Positions 10,229 to 20,939 are shown, counted from the first letter of the stretch. The stretch: DNA of 64,000 nt from Forficula auricularia (GCA_024734495.1 JALMQS010000887.1:797115-861114); one strand, 5' to 3'. Numbers and translations are program-made. Notes: generated by a model not told the origin, from the sequence alone.

Positions 10229-10788
10229 ATATATACATACAGATCGATCATTTCGATATATATGTGTGTATGTTTATTTGAAACAAGCAGAGGACAACCT
10301 CTTTGTGAATCAACAACTCTGCTAAAAACTTTTCAATTAAAAAATGCTTGATTGCCATTAAGGATGATAATAAATAATATTATTATTATAATTATTTCAA
10401 AATTTAAATCATATAGTAGTTATAGTTTGTTAATCTAAAATATATTAATTTTTTTATTTAGGTCTATATATTATATATATATCATAAAAATATTCTCTTT
10501 TTTCAATTACAAAATGTCTTTAAACAAAATATATTATTATATGTATATTATTAATTAATAGAACCAGTTTTGTTCATTAAATTAATTTCAACTTGGCAAA
10601 AATGAATGTAATATATATATAATTCTTCTTAATAATTTATTTTTTATATTTCACAACTAATAACAATTTAATAAAAATCTTGTTAATATAGATTTTACGG
10701 GTTGGATGTTCTCGAACCTTGATTCTTCTTCCTAGTATAATGAACCCCCGCCAAACCCCATCCAAAAAATAACAATTCCAAGGTCACG
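10229..10788. other. No recognisable gene
   Basis: AT-rich sequence with short TA runs (10457-10482, 10606-10621). The first part resembles the tail of the neighbouring fold-back repeats (AAACAAGCAGAGGACAACCTC). Nothing else can be supported. Confidence 0.4.
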
Positions 10789-11037
10789 CAAGGGCGGATC
10801 CAGGCCCCCCCCCCCATAGAGGCCCGTGCCTGGCAAAACAAAAAAAAAATTGAAAATAAAGTTCAATGTATGTGTGTGTTGTGTGGGGGTGGGGGCGTCT
10901 CTGACCCCCCCCCCCGCTTGGACAATTCGATCGCGACACACTTCCGAGATAAAAAGCAGATCTTATATACATCGGGCACCTTATTATTATATACATTCAC
11001 CCCCCCCCCCATAAAAAAATTCCTGGATCCGCCCTTG
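10789..11037 (+). mobile_element. hAT-like MITE (CAAGGGCGGATCC family)
   Basis: Ends are CAAGGGCGGATCCAGG and CCTGGATCCGCCCTTG. The target duplication is 8 bp with one mismatch (AGGTCACG and AGGTCACA). The interior has the family block ACAATTCGATCGCGACACAC and long C runs. Other copies: 22899-23284 and 35078-35299. Confidence 0.88.
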
Positions 11038-11296
11038 AGGTCACATGCAATATTTTGTCCACTGGATGGGGGGGGGGTCAAAACTGATTCATATTTATAC
11101 ATTTAGTGAAAAAGAAGCTAAAATGATTACAATTTAATCAGAAAAGTTTATTCATGTCGATAAAGTAACTTTTAAAAAGTCTATAAATTATTTAGGGTGG
11201 GGCAGATCACCTTTGAACAGCATCAAGTACAAAATTTAAATTTTATTAAATTAAATTAGCGAACGAAGAAAATATTTTTATATTATAGACAAAAGG

Positions 11297-11393
11297 ATCA
11301 GCCGGGATTCGAACCCGAGATCTTCGCATGTGCGCTGCGACGCCTTTTGGTAAGAACCTTAGCTCTTATCCTCTCGACCACTGAACCCAAGCT
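11297..11393 (-). mobile_element. tRNA-like SINE head, minus copy
   Basis: The minus strand reads GGTTCAGTGGTCGAGAGGAT, then an anticodon-arm-like segment, a long variable-arm-like GTCGCAGCGCACATGCGAAG, then CGGGTTCGAATCCCGGC. The shape recalls a class II (Ser or Leu) tRNA, but the repeat context favours a SINE. It could not be assigned an anticodon. Confidence 0.6.
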
Positions 11394-11607
11394 ATATGAA
11401 TTATAGAATTTCTTTAATCCTTCTCGTTCATTTTTATCAGCTCTGTAGTGGCCTGACTATTTTTTAAACTATTCTCAAACGCCTCCCTATCGATCAAAAA
11501 GAGAGAATAGTTTAAAAAATAGTCAGGCCACTACAGAGCTGATAAAAATGAACGAGGAAGAGATTAAAGAAATTCTATAATTCATACAGACATTAAGTAT
11601 TAGCTTG

Positions 11608-11707
11608 GGTTCAGGGATCAGTGGCCGAGAGGATAAGAGCTAAGGTTCTTATAAAGGCGTCGCAGCGCACATGCGAAGATCCCGGGTTCGAATCCCGGCT
11701 GATCCTT
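11608..11707 (+). mobile_element. tRNA-like SINE head, plus copy
   Basis: It mirrors 11297-11393 with small changes: GTGGCCGAGAGGATAAGAGC, then GTCGCAGCGCACATGCGAAG and CCGGGTTCGAATCCCGGC. Confidence 0.6.
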
Positions 11708-11717
11708 TTGTCTATAA

Positions 11718-12708
11718 CAGGGGTGGCCACTAACCTTAACTTTGGGAGCCGCAAATTTATAAAACTGTTTCAAAGCGAGCCACATTGTTTGGAGATTAAT
11801 TAATGGTTTATTAAAAAAAGACACATTTTTTTATTTTATAAAATATAAATGAAATAACATATATTTTTTGCTCTACTTACTTATAACATTACAAATTACA
11901 AATTAATTTGTATTATTATTTTTTTAATTTAATTATTATACAGGGTGGGGCATAAAGATCTACCACATTTTGAAGAGATATAAAAAATGAAAAAATTTAA
12001 CTAGAAAAAAACTAAATATATTTTTGAAAAGAAAAGAAATTAAATTTTTTTTAAATGTATTTTAAACATTATCAGACAAAAAAAAGGGGGTGGGGGAGTA
12101 AAAAAAAATTCTAGCCCTTTTGACCAAACTCAACCAAATTTTGTATACATATTCTCTATCCACAGAAGATTAGAAATGCAAAAACTAACCAAATTTTGTA
12201 TACTTAGTTTGGTCGAAAGGGTTTTAATTTTCATTTTTGACCCCCCCCCCATTTTGGGTGGTTAGTTTTTGTATTTCTAGCCCTCTGGGGGTCCACAGAA
12301 TATGTATACAAAATTTGGTCGATTTTGGTCGTAAGGGCTAGAATTTTTGACCCTCCCCCCATTTTGGGTGGTTGGTTTTTGCATTTCTAGCCTTTTTGGG
12401 GCCCACAGAATATGTATACAAAATTTGGTTGAGTTTGTTCGAAAGGGCTAGAATTTTCATTTTTACGCCCCCCCCCCTTTTGTCTGATAATGTTTAAAAT
12501 ACATTTAAAAAAAATTATTTTATGTTCTTTTAAAAAATATATTCAGTTTTTTTTTTAGTTAAATTTTTTCATTTTTTTTATACCTCTTCAAAAGATGGTA
12601 GATCTTTATGCCCCATCCTGTACTTTTTAAAATCAGTATTATTCAAGAGGGTTCAAGAGCCGCACGAGATTGACTGAAGAGCCGCATGCGGCTCGCGAAC
12701 CACCTCTG
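11718..12708. mobile_element. hAT-like DNA transposon (991 bp)
   Basis: Ends are CAGGGGTGGCCACTAACC and GGCTCGCGAACCACCTCTG, flanked by a perfect 8-bp duplication GTCTATAA (11710-11717 and 12709-12716). The duplicated site lies inside the SINE palindrome, so this insertion came later. No transposase remains; most of the interior is the nested element 11943-12620. Confidence 0.9.
11943..12620. mobile_element. Nested TA-flanked fold-back element
   Basis: Ends are CAGGGTGGGGCATAAAGATC and GATCTTTATGCCCCATCCTG with TA on each side. Internal blocks AAATTTTGTATACATATTCT and CTAGCCCTTT recur in both orientations. The fold-back ends and TA target suggest the Tc1/mariner group. It sits inside the hAT element at 11718-12708. 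Confidence 0.8.
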
Positions 12709-12861
12709 GTCTATAATATAAAAATATTTTCTTCCTTCGTTAATTTAATTAATAATTGTCTTTCGACGAGCCCTCGTTGTGATTGCGCCCCGGGGCAAAG
12801 TGAAAAAAATTATTTTCGACCCTTGGGTTTGTGATCGATTGGGAGGCGTTTGAGAATAGTT

Positions 12862-13203
12862 TAAATTTTATGTTTATGCAGTTTTAAAGGTGATATCAGT
12901 CAGATGGCGTCCATTATTCTCAATACAGTCTCATTGAGGGGCACTGACGTTCTGGACTAGCCAATACGGTTGCATGATTTAGCCCCCTGCGATTATTTTT
13001 TATGGGGCTATCTAAAATCACTTGTCCTCAAGAACCCTACCTCACCTGAAGAACAACATTCGTCAAGCTGTCGCCAACATACCTGTCGATATGTTGGAAA
13101 GAGTTGAAGGAAACTTTCGAGTTTCAGTGTATTGAGAATAATGGACACCATCTGCCTGATAAAATTATCATCTTTAAAATTGTGTAAACATAAAATTTAA
13201 ACA
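12862..13203 (+). pseudogene. Mariner-like element remnant with DDE transposase C-terminus
   Basis: The flanks are inverted: ATGGCGTCCATTATTCTCAA near 12905 and TTGAGAATAATGGACACCAT near 13131, with TTTATGTTTA and TAAACATAAA outside. Between them, shifting frames give RLHDLAPCDYFLWGYLKSL, then NNIRQAVANIPVDMLERVEG. LAPCDYFLWG holds the last catalytic aspartate of these transposases. Several frameshifts and the small size show a dead remnant. Confidence 0.8.
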
Positions 13204-13796
13204 TACTTACTTGATACTGTTAAAGAATTAAATATATATCTGTGTTAATTTTTTCTTAATTGAATTTCTAAATAAGTAAGGGCTCTGCCCTACCCTATAT
13301 TAATTAAAAAAAAAAAATATAACTTTGATGAATTTTTAAAACTTACCAGATCTATGAATAATTGAACGTTCCGGGCAAATTTCAAAATAAATAATATCAA
13401 ATCCAATGGGCCGATTGCCACCCTTCACTTTGCCTGCGCCCATAAAGATCAAAAGCACGTAGTCTCTCCCCAGGCCTGTAGCCAGAACTAAACATAAAAT
13501 CGGGCACCGTATTTTATGGGGGGGGGGGAGAGAGAGAGAAAATAATCTTTTAAATCTATTATCTCATTATGAAAATTTAAAAAGAACATAGGAGAATCTT
13601 GTACGGGCAAGCAATTTTTCATTCCTGGCACTAGCCGACCTGGCCCACCTGAGTCTTCCTCTCCACACTATTGAAACCAAACCTCTAATTATTTTTTATT
13701 CTAATTTTATAGTCTATTTGTTATTTGTCATTAAAATATTTAAAAAAAAAACATCATCTTTATAATTATTTTTTCGACGTCTTATTTTTCTATATA
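13204..13796. other. No recognisable gene
   Basis: Repeat-like sequence containing ATGGGGGGGGGGGAG (13519) and GCACCGTATTTTATGG. TACAGTGGTACCTTGAGA at 13795-13812 looks like the end of a pogo/Tigger-type element into which the next MITE inserted. Confidence 0.4.
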
Positions 13797-13812
13797 CAGT
13801 GGTACCTTGAGA

Positions 13813-14070
13813 CATGCACGGATCCAGGGAGGGGGCGATGGGGCGACCCCCCCCAAAGCATTGGAGATCAACATGTTTTATATGTTTATTTAATTTTTTT
13901 TTTATAACATTAAATTTTAAAATTGAAGAAAATAAAGTTCTATGTGGGGGCGGCGTCTCCCCCCGCTTGGACAATTCGATCGCGACACACTTCCGAGATC
14001 AAAAGTAGATCTTATATACCCGCGACTGCCCCCCCCCCCACCCACAAACAGAGGTCTGGAACCGCGCCTG
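13813..14070. mobile_element. hAT-like MITE (CGCGGATCC subfamily)
   Basis: It lies between perfect 8-bp duplications CCTTGAGA (13805-13812 and 14071-14078). It contains the same internal blocks as the CAAGGGCGGATCC family (ACAATTCGATCGCGACACAC, GTAGATCTTATATAC) plus C and G runs. Confidence 0.85.
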
Positions 14071-14245
14071 CCTTGAGATACAAATTTAATTCGTTCTGTG
14101 ATCATCGTCGTATGGCAAAAAAAATCGTATCTCAAAGCAATTTTTCCCATTTAAAATAATGTAATATATATTAATGCGTTCTAGCGATATGAAACTAACC
14201 CAAAACCCAGTTAAATTACACATAATATACACAATTTGTATATAT

Positions 14246-15152
14246 AGGGTGTTTTTTTTAGAGGTATAGAGCTTCGAATTGAAATGAAGCACAAGAAAGT
14301 CGTTTTAATGTCCATCAATTTGGCTTTATTGGAAGGATAGTTTTGTGCCATTAATGTTTAAATATGATTTCGGGCATGTGGCCGCCGCGGCTGGCTCGAA
14401 TAAATCCAATTCTACAGGTCCAATTTTCAACCACTTTTTCGAGCATATGGGGCCGTATGTTGGCAATAACGCCACGAATGTTGGCTTCCAAGTCCCCTAA
14501 CGTTTCTGGTTTGTTGGCGTAGACGAGCGACTTCACATATCCCCAAAGAAAATAATCCAATGGTGTCAAATCACACGATCTTGGTGGCCAATTGACAGAT
14601 CCATTCCGCGAAATTATGCGCTCATCGATTGTGACGTGCGCTGTGTGGCATGTAGCGCCGTCTTGTTGGAACCACAACTCATCCACATTCATGCCATCCA
14701 ATTCGGGAACAAAATAGTCGGTTATCATGGCTCTATACCGGTCTCCATTAACGGTAACTGACTCTCCAGCATTATTTCGGAAGAAGTATGGCCCAATGAC
14801 TCCACCAGCCCATAGAGCACACCAAACAGTCAGTTTTTGTGGATGTAATGGCGTCTCAAGGGTCTCATGTGGATTCTCTTCACTCCAAATGCGGCAATTT
14901 TGCTTGTTGACGTAGCCAACATTCGTGGCGTTATTGCCAACATACGGCCCCATATGCTCGAAAAAGTGGTTGAAAATTGGACCTGTAGAATTGGATTTAT
15001 TCGAGCCAGCCGCGGCGGCCACATGCCCGAAATCATATTTAAACATTAATGGCATAAAATTGTCCTTCCAATAAAGCCAAATTGATGGACATTAAAACGA
15101 TTTTCTTGTGTTTTGTTTCAATTCGAAGTTCTATACCTCTAAAAAAACACCT
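14246..15152 (-). mobile_element. Fold-back mariner-like transposon with duplicated inverted end
   Basis: The TIR is AGGTGTTTTTTTAGAGGTAT. The left 240 bp (14246-14486) recur inverted at 14914-15152 with few differences, including the last coding part of the transposase. The single-copy middle (14487-14913) carries the central transposase. The transposase 5' half has therefore been replaced by an inverted copy of its own 3' end. Confidence 0.88.
14351..15055 (-). pseudogene. Mariner/Tc-like DDE transposase, rearranged
   Basis: On the minus strand the middle encodes NCRIWSEENPHETLETPLH, LTVWCALWAGGVIGPYFF, ELWFQQDGATCHTA (second catalytic D), NWPPRSCDLTPLDYFLWGYV (third catalytic D), then NIRGVIANIRPHMLEKVVEN and GGHMPEIIF. 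The spacing between the last two aspartates is shorter than usual because residues after CHTA are missing. The sequence before NCRIW is the antisense of the C-terminal end, not a transposase N-terminus, so the helix-turn-helix domain and first catalytic D are absent. It cannot encode an active enzyme. Confidence 0.85.
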
Positions 15153-15560
15153 GATAGATAAACGAGTAATAATACACATAATGTTTATTAATTTGTTTAT
15201 TAATCATCACTTTAACGTCAGGCCTTTTTGGCCTCACTTTCCTGACTTTCACTGCGTGAGACCTTCATAAGGTAACGATCAAGAGAGGAAGATAAGAGTA
15301 AATAGATATTTTATTTAATATGGATTTACTATGAGTTAAGGATACTGGGTCACTTATTTCACATTAAAATGTCTTATCTTTATTAAAGATGTTTCACCTT
15401 GCAACCTGAAAGGTCAGGTCTTAAACAATGAAACCCCTCTTAACAAAAGAAAGGGGTATACAGGTAGTCAGGTCAAAATTTCAGAAACTTTTTTTTTTTA
15501 AGATAATAAAATCTATTTTGAATACAGACATAATTTGTAAATTTAATTTTATATATATAT
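15153..15560. other. No gene; repeat fragments
   Basis: The block ATGGATTTACTATGAGTTAA through CACTTATTTCACATTAAAAT (15320-15370) matches the complement of 21015-21055, so a dispersed repeat is present. Nothing else is recognised. Confidence 0.4.
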
Positions 15561-15569
15561 ATAATCCTT

Positions 15570-15860
15570 AGTATGTATGTGCGTGATCGACCCATGCCTA
15601 AACCACTGAACGTATCGAAACCATATTCACACCATATGTTTGTTTAGTGCTCCAGATGGTTTATCTAAATTTTGGGCCAAATCGGTTTGATTTGATTTCA
15701 CACGATTTTACATAATTAAATTAATTATTCTCAGGTAGAATGCCAATTGGGGTTTTAAAAAAGGTTTATCTTTTCTTTTGTACCCAGGCAGACAATGGGT
15801 GTGGGTTAATTCATTGTTCTCAAAGGCCTTGAAGAAGTATTATGATTATTTTAGGTATTA
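15570..15860 (+). repeat. Dispersed repeat, possibly Helitron-flanking sequence
   Basis: AATTAATTATTCTCAGGTAG, CCCAGGCAGACAATGGG and AAGGCCTTGAAGAAGTATT also occur at 2105-2240. A Helitron helicase fragment follows directly, so this may be non-coding Helitron sequence, but no defining Helitron terminus was identified. Confidence 0.5.
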
Positions 15861-16029
15861 TGATTATATTATAGATATATTTTGTTTTCCCTAAGCTTTA
15901 GAATTAAACTGTTTCACAGAAATACACCATTCTCTCTTAAGTAAAAGAAAAATTTATATTTTTAAATGTGATTATTTTATTGGTATTAGTTGGCTAACCT
16001 GAGCCTGTCGGAAAGAAACATTCCAAATC

Positions 16030-16795
16030 TTAATCAATGTTTCTTATTATAAATACATTTCCCAGTATCTCAGTGCATTACATACAACGAATCATGGTGC
16101 ATGCCTAGCATTACGATTGTTAGAAGAAGATTCGCATTGGGATACAACTCCTGCCCATGCTGCTCTCGGTTCATCGCCACATCAAATACGATGTTTGTTT
16201 GCCATTTTATTGACAACGTGTTTTCCAACTAACCCGCCTAAATTATGGGGAAAATATAAGGCTTCAATGAGTGAAGATGTATTACATGCTCTACGTAGAA
16301 TTCGAGGAGATCCAGATATAAATTTCTCGCCAGAAATATATAATGAATCTTTGATTAAGTTGGAAGATTTATGCATGATCATTTCGAATCAACCACTAAT
16401 TAAATTAGGGATGCCATCAGTTAATCGGCCAGTAAGTGATTTATTTAATCGCGATATGCAACGTGAACAATCGTACAATGTTGATGGTTTAAATGCATAT
16501 GTTCAAGCAAATGAACCAAAATTGTTACCAGAACAAAAATTACTTTATGATATTATTATGCATGCAGTCGCTGCTCAAGAAGATGGTTTCTTTTTTTTGG
16601 ATACACCAGGTGGAACAGGGAAACATTTTTAATTTCGCTCAAATTGGCACAAATGACATCATCTGGAATTGCTGCCACTTTATTAGACGAAGGAAAAACA
16701 GCACATTCAACACTAAAATTATTATTGAACATTCAAACAAATGAAAATGCTGTATGTAACATTAAAAAGAATTTTGGAACTGTACATAAATTAAA
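16030..16795 (+). pseudogene. Helitron RepHel helicase fragment (PIF1-like)
   Basis: Translation gives NHGACLALRLLEEDSHWDTT, SSPHQIRCLFAILLTTCFP, then PKLWGKYKASMSEDVL, LLYDIIMHAV and DTPGGTGK, the last being the Walker A motif. A one-base shift after GGTGK restores KTFLISLKLAQMTSSGIAAT and LLDEGKTAHSTLKLLLNI. Helitron helicases unwind DNA during rolling-circle transposition. The Rep nuclease part and the rest of the helicase are missing, and the frameshift at about 16620 kills it. Confidence 0.9.
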
Positions 16796-17097
16796 ATTCA
16801 TTCATGTATAAGAAAATATTAGAAAGAGTAAATCTATGCTTCGTCGTTGAATTATTTAACCTATAATCTTCAAACTAACGTAAGAGAGAAAAAAAGTAAA
16901 AAAGAGAGAATGAAATGAAAATAGAGAGAGGAATACTAGAAGTTTCACTTCCGTCGTGCGTAAGCTTGACACACTCAGAATTTTTTATTTTGCTTTCGCA
17001 ATGTGTTAGATTATTTCTTGAAGCTGATTTTTAATTAATAAAATACGAGTATATTTAATTAAAATACAGTTGAACAAAATTATATTGCAAACAAACT

Positions 17098-17190
17098 TTT
17101 GGCCGTCTCGAGACGCTGCCCGCCAGGGCCACCCGCCCGGAGGGCCAAGGTGCAGATGGCGTGCCGGAGGCACGCCTGACGCAGCTTGTT
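17098..17190. other. Isolated GC-rich block with two hairpins
   Basis: About 90 bp of very GC-rich sequence stands in an AT-rich background. It contains GGGCCACCCGCCCGGAGGGC and GGCGTGCCGGAGGCACGCC, both able to fold. No coding family is recognised. It may be a retroelement or Helitron hairpin, or foreign filler. Confidence 0.4.
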
Positions 17191-17310
17191 TCAATATAAA
17201 TTTCAATTATATCTTGATATTATAATTAAATTATTAATAATTATTGGTGCCTACTGATTATTAAATTAGATTGTAAGATGTTAATTGAAAATGGTTTATA
17301 TCACTCATAT

Positions 17311-17660
17311 ACCGGGTTAGTTTTTTATCTTGAGACAGTCTTACTAGTATAACTCAAAAACAGTGCATTATATGGAAAAAAAGTTTGTTTATATCTAGTA
17401 GGAAACTACACTTTGTTTGTCGAACTAGAACAAGCTTTCAAGGGTATTTCGAGGCCAAGTTCTGTTTTTTAAATAGAAACCTATATATTTTATTTAAAGA
17501 TCCTTAATTTTCAAAAAAAAACCTGAACAACTTTCATAAGAACTATTTTTTTATTCGACATCAAATAAACAAAATATTAAATCAATTAGTTCTCAAAAAA
17601 ACATTTCTAATAATTATTTTTAACAATTATTCAACTTAATTATTGAAAAATGATGATCAA
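17311..17660 (+). mobile_element. Solo end of the long-TIR element
   Basis: It starts ATACCGGGTTAGTTTTTTAT and follows the left TIR of 22634-25981 (GACAGTCTTACTAGTATAAC, CAAGCTTTCAAGGGTATTTC) for about 350 bp. No partner end was found, so it is a truncated or solo copy. Confidence 0.75.
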
Positions 17661-17743
17661 ATATTTATTATTTATTTATTCTGGTGGTCTTCAATGGTAA
17701 CGGACATAAAAGAAAATAGTGTTCTTTAGACGAATGTGTAAAG

Positions 17744-17858
17744 CGAGGGGTGATCCGCGATTGGAAGTAGGTGTACACCTCTTTGGAAGTACTGGGAAAT
17801 ATTTGGAAGTACAAGTGGAAGTAGGTGTACAGCATATTAGGTCGCGGTTCACCCCTCG
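17744..17858 (+). mobile_element. hAT-like MITE, CGAGGGGTGA family, copy 1
   Basis: Ends CGAGGGGTGATCCGCGATTG and GGTCGCGGTTCACCCCTCG lie between perfect 8-bp duplications GTGTAAAG (17736-17743 and 17859-17866). It is 115 bp long. The interior holds GGAAGTA/GGAAATA repeats. Confidence 0.92.
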
Positions 17859-17879
17859 GTGTAAAGTAACTATTTGAAG

Positions 17880-17930
17880 TCCTGAATAAGTCGGCAAAGT
17901 CGACGAAACGTTGGTTGAAAATTCAAAAAA
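17880..17930 (+). ncRNA. Degenerate hammerhead-like motif
   Basis: CUGAAUA replaces CUGANGA (catalytic G8 lost), then stem II GUCGGC/GUCGAC-like with AAA, GAAACGUU and GG. A more decayed relative lies at 40495-40535. Confidence 0.5.
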
Positions 17931-18000
17931 AAAATCACACAAAAGTCCTTATTTTCCCATTATAAACTTTCAAATTATTATTATTATTTTATTAGGATCA

Positions 18001-18519
18001 TGCAAAGCCTCCTCAAGAGAATTTCGGACCAAGATTCTTTCTTAACTCTGTAATGACATCATCTTTTCAATTAAATAAATTCTTCATTGATATATGGACC
18101 ATGACCCTATCTGATCAGAAAAATCTAATGTCCTTCGAAAACAAGATCTTGAAGAGAATAAGTGGAATGATTAGAGATAGTGTTACCGGCGAATGGAGGT
18201 TTAGAAGTGCAAGGGAAGTGAGAGAATTAACAGGGCAGCCTTACATCACGAGCTGTATAAGATCACGAAGGCTAGCTTGGGTGGGACATGTGTGCGTGCT
18301 GATGAAGATCGAGCTATCAGCAGGATCTACGAAGCAAAACCGATAGGAAGAAGACCACCAGGTAGACCACGGCAAAGATGGATGGACAATATAACCAGAG
18401 ATCTTGAAGAGTTGGGTGCTCAAGGAAATTGGAACTCTATAGCAAGGGATAGGACAAAATGGCGAGGCATTATAGAGGAGGCTAAAACATTGGAAATGTT
18501 GTTCGGCCACAGGAAGTAA
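18001..18519 (+). pseudogene. Non-LTR retrotransposon 3' end (C-terminal region of ORF2-like protein)
   Basis: Two frames joined by a shift near 18300 give FENKILKRISGMIRDSVTGE, TSCIRSRRLAWVGHV, then KPIGRRPPGRPRQRWMDNIT and NWNSIARDRTKWRGIIEEAK. This is the characteristic tail of many arthropod and other invertebrate LINE polyproteins. The reverse transcriptase domain lies further 5' and is absent. The element ends in a (TAAG)n tail at 18519-18536. Confidence 0.88.
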
Positions 18520-18548
18520 GAAGTAAGTAAGTAAGTATTGATATATGG

Positions 18549-18764
18549 CAGAGGTGGGGAACCTGTGGCCTTTTTGAATTTCTTATGTGGCCTCGAAATG
18601 AATTTGAAATAAAGAAAAACTGAATTTAAAATAAAAAAAAAATTGAATTTGAACAGCAATAACTTTACAAAAGTTACATTTATCGGTATTGAAACTTATG
18701 TGGCCTCCTTTGTTACTGCTATTTTAAATGTGGCCTCTCAGGGTAAAAAGGTTCCCCACCTCTG
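18549..18764. mobile_element. hAT-like MITE (CAGAGGTGGGGAACC)
   Basis: Ends CAGAGGTGGGGAACCTGTGG and GGTTCCCCACCTCTG are typical of hAT. Flanking octamers ATATATGG and ATATTATT agree only in part. A fragment of the same family lies at 48835-48868. Confidence 0.8.
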
Positions 18765-18862
18765 ATATTATTATTATTATCATTCTTTTCTCTCCTTTTG
18801 AAGGAGGTTTGTTTACTATACATCGGCTGTAAACAGCAGAGATGATAGCTTCTATTTTGTTA

Positions 18863-19606
18863 TTATCTTGTTGAAGGAAGGTTCAGGAACCGCCGGACTG
18901 TCGCGCACGTACTCAGCAGTACAGCCTTCTGCACCGTCGTGATAATGCCCCCTCCAAAAATGCCCAGCTCCTTTAAGTTCTTAGGGAGCGTCTTCGGGAC
19001 GACACCAGTCGCAGACATGACAAGGAGCACCATTAGCACTCTATCCTGTCTCCACATTTTCCTAATTTCTTCTGCGAGCTCAAGATATTTATTTAATTTT
19101 TCGCCATAGGCTTGTTGGAGATTATGTGTATTTGGTATGGTGATGTCAATAAGGTATGTCATTTTGCTATTCTTTATGGTGAGTCTATTCGCAAGTATAG
19201 TCCTGTCTGTCAGCACGGACCTGTCCCAATATAGTTTACAACCACTACTTTCAAGTACACTTTCCGGAGTATACTCATAGTAGGGAACTTTGGTGCTTAT
19301 TAGTTCATAGTGAAGAGCAAGTTCTTGATGGATGACTTTTGCCATCTGATTATGTCTATGTGTATAATCCGTACTGGCGAGGACTCGGCAGGCCGAAATG
19401 ACATGTTGAATAGTTTCGGACATACCACCACACATTCTGCATCTGTCATCGGTCACATTAGGATCCTTGATTATGTATTTAAGATAATTCTTTGTGGCTA
19501 TGACCTGGTCTTGGATTGCAATTACGAAGCCCTCAGTCTCCGGGAACAGATCTCCATGAGTCAGCCAATAGTTTGACGCTTTTCCGTCAACATGGTCCTG
19601 GCCCAA
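18863..19606 (-). pseudogene. Non-LTR retrotransposon C-terminus with zinc-knuckle and nuclease-like region (R2/R4-like)
   Basis: An open minus-strand stretch of 247 codons reads NYWLTHGDLFPETEGFVIAI, CRMCGGMSETIQHVISAC (zinc-knuckle CxxC..H....C), then YTHRHNQMAKVIHQ, KLYWDRSVLTDRTI and MTYLIDITIPNTHNLQ. The order matches the tail of elements with a restriction-like endonuclease. The PD pair expected before the YLIDI strand reads as RLT, so a nuclease residue seems lost. The reverse transcriptase domain is not in the window. Clade assignment is from memory of the family. Confidence 0.8.
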
Positions 19607-19779
19607 GTCATATTATTATTATTATATTATTAGACGGACTAAAGTCCTTTTACACTATATATTTACAATAATTTTTTTCTTTTAAATATAAATTCAAGCG
19701 TGTAATACATATAAACCATAAAGATATATGTATATACAATAATTTTAAATATAAATCCAAGAATATGTAATGAACATAA

Positions 19780-20010
19780 ACATTATATATATGCACATAT
19801 ACATACACATCACCATACATACATATACATACATACATATATATATACATATATATATATACATACATACATATATACACAAATACACATATACATATAT
19901 ATACAATAATTTTAAATATAAATCCAAAATATATAACGAGCACATAAAGAATATATAAAATATCCATATATTGGTATATATATATATACATACATATAAT
20001 ATACATAACA
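19780..20010. repeat. Low-complexity (ACATAT)n microsatellite region
   Basis: Irregular repeats of ACATACAT and ATATAC run through the segment, with OATTTTAAATATAAATCC-type blocks (AATTTTAAATATAAATCC) duplicated at 19740 and 19908. The open frames here are only low-complexity Tyr/Ile translations. Confidence 0.85.
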
Positions 20011-20859
20011 TCCCGTGTCTCAAATAAAAAAAAAGTCATGTTTATAGGAGATATAAAATTGAGATTATTTATAGAAACTGAACTTCCTGATGTTGTTCAT
20101 TTTTGTGTTAAGTATGTCGATGTTCTGTTGTTCCAATAGATTGCCATTTCTGTGTAGTCTAATTAGGGGAGAATGATATAAGTAGTTGTTACTTGCAAAG
20201 TTAATATGGATATATGGTATCATTTAACATCAACCTAGTTATATTTAAATGTTGATTAATATTATGTATTCAGGGGGTCAATGAAAAACTGAATGATTTG
20301 AAAAAGTTTTAACTTGCTCGTTTTCAATCTTTTTTTATAGGTTATACGGCATATCCTTTGGAGATTAAAATTACTACGTATCATCTCCATCAACCAGTTG
20401 AACTTATTTCATTTTTCTATTCCAATGAAAGATCATTAGACCATAAAAGCCTATAGACACGCCCTGGTGGCGATTTGGTGAGGCCAACATCAACTAGAGA
20501 ACGTGACGTCATCTGTAGGTAGGAACACCCAGAACTAGCATGGGACTAGAGCAATTATTATACATTGAGATAAATTTATCGTAGTTTAGATTATTTATTT
20601 TGGATTCCAATAATCGCAAATTAATATTAAATTAATATACCAAAATATTTATTTATTTTTTTAACAAAATGTTTTATTTTCCATATTTAAATTACATATT
20701 TATTATTTTTACAATAATTCGGGCATCGAGCAACACTCACTTCCCATGTCCATATATGGTATACAACAATGTATTATTTTAATCAATTGTTGGTTTCCAA
20801 AATATTTATTAATTTCGAATGGTAAATCAAGTAAATAATTATTCATTTTAAATTTCAGG

Positions 20860-20912
20860 TTTTTTTCAATATATAAATATTTCGTGTTGTAAGCCCATCT
20901 TCAGGAAAGTAC
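20860..20912 (-). ncRNA. Hammerhead-like motif, weak stem II
   Basis: Minus strand: CUGAAGA, UGGGCUUACAACACG, GAAAUAU. Stem II pairs poorly (GGG against CAC). It forms an inverted pair with 20940-20992. Confidence 0.55.
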
Positions 20913-20939
20913 AGAATTTTAATTTTTTCAGATAAAATT

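Larger units (their letters stand above)
11230..11717. mobile_element. Inverted pair of tRNA-derived SINE-like units (palindrome, left part)
   Basis: The arms mirror each other around 11490 (TTTTTAAACTATTCTC and its complement). Each contains a tRNA-like head with GTGGCCGAGAGGATAAGAGC as A box and GGTTCGAATCCCGGC as B box. The right arm is interrupted at 11718 by a hAT element and resumes at 12709. Confidence 0.75.

Noticed and set aside
10732..11106. Several overlapping Gly- and Pro-rich open frames on both strands
   Set aside because: They arise from G and C runs inside a hAT-like MITE and have no family resemblance.
11297..11707. Pair of real Ser or Leu tRNA genes in inverted orientation
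   Set aside because: The homology between the two arms extends far beyond the tRNA-like part and one arm is split by a transposon; no plausible anticodon loop was found.
19650..20039. 129-codon Tyr/Ile-rich open frame
   Set aside because: It is a translation of the ACATAT microsatellite.
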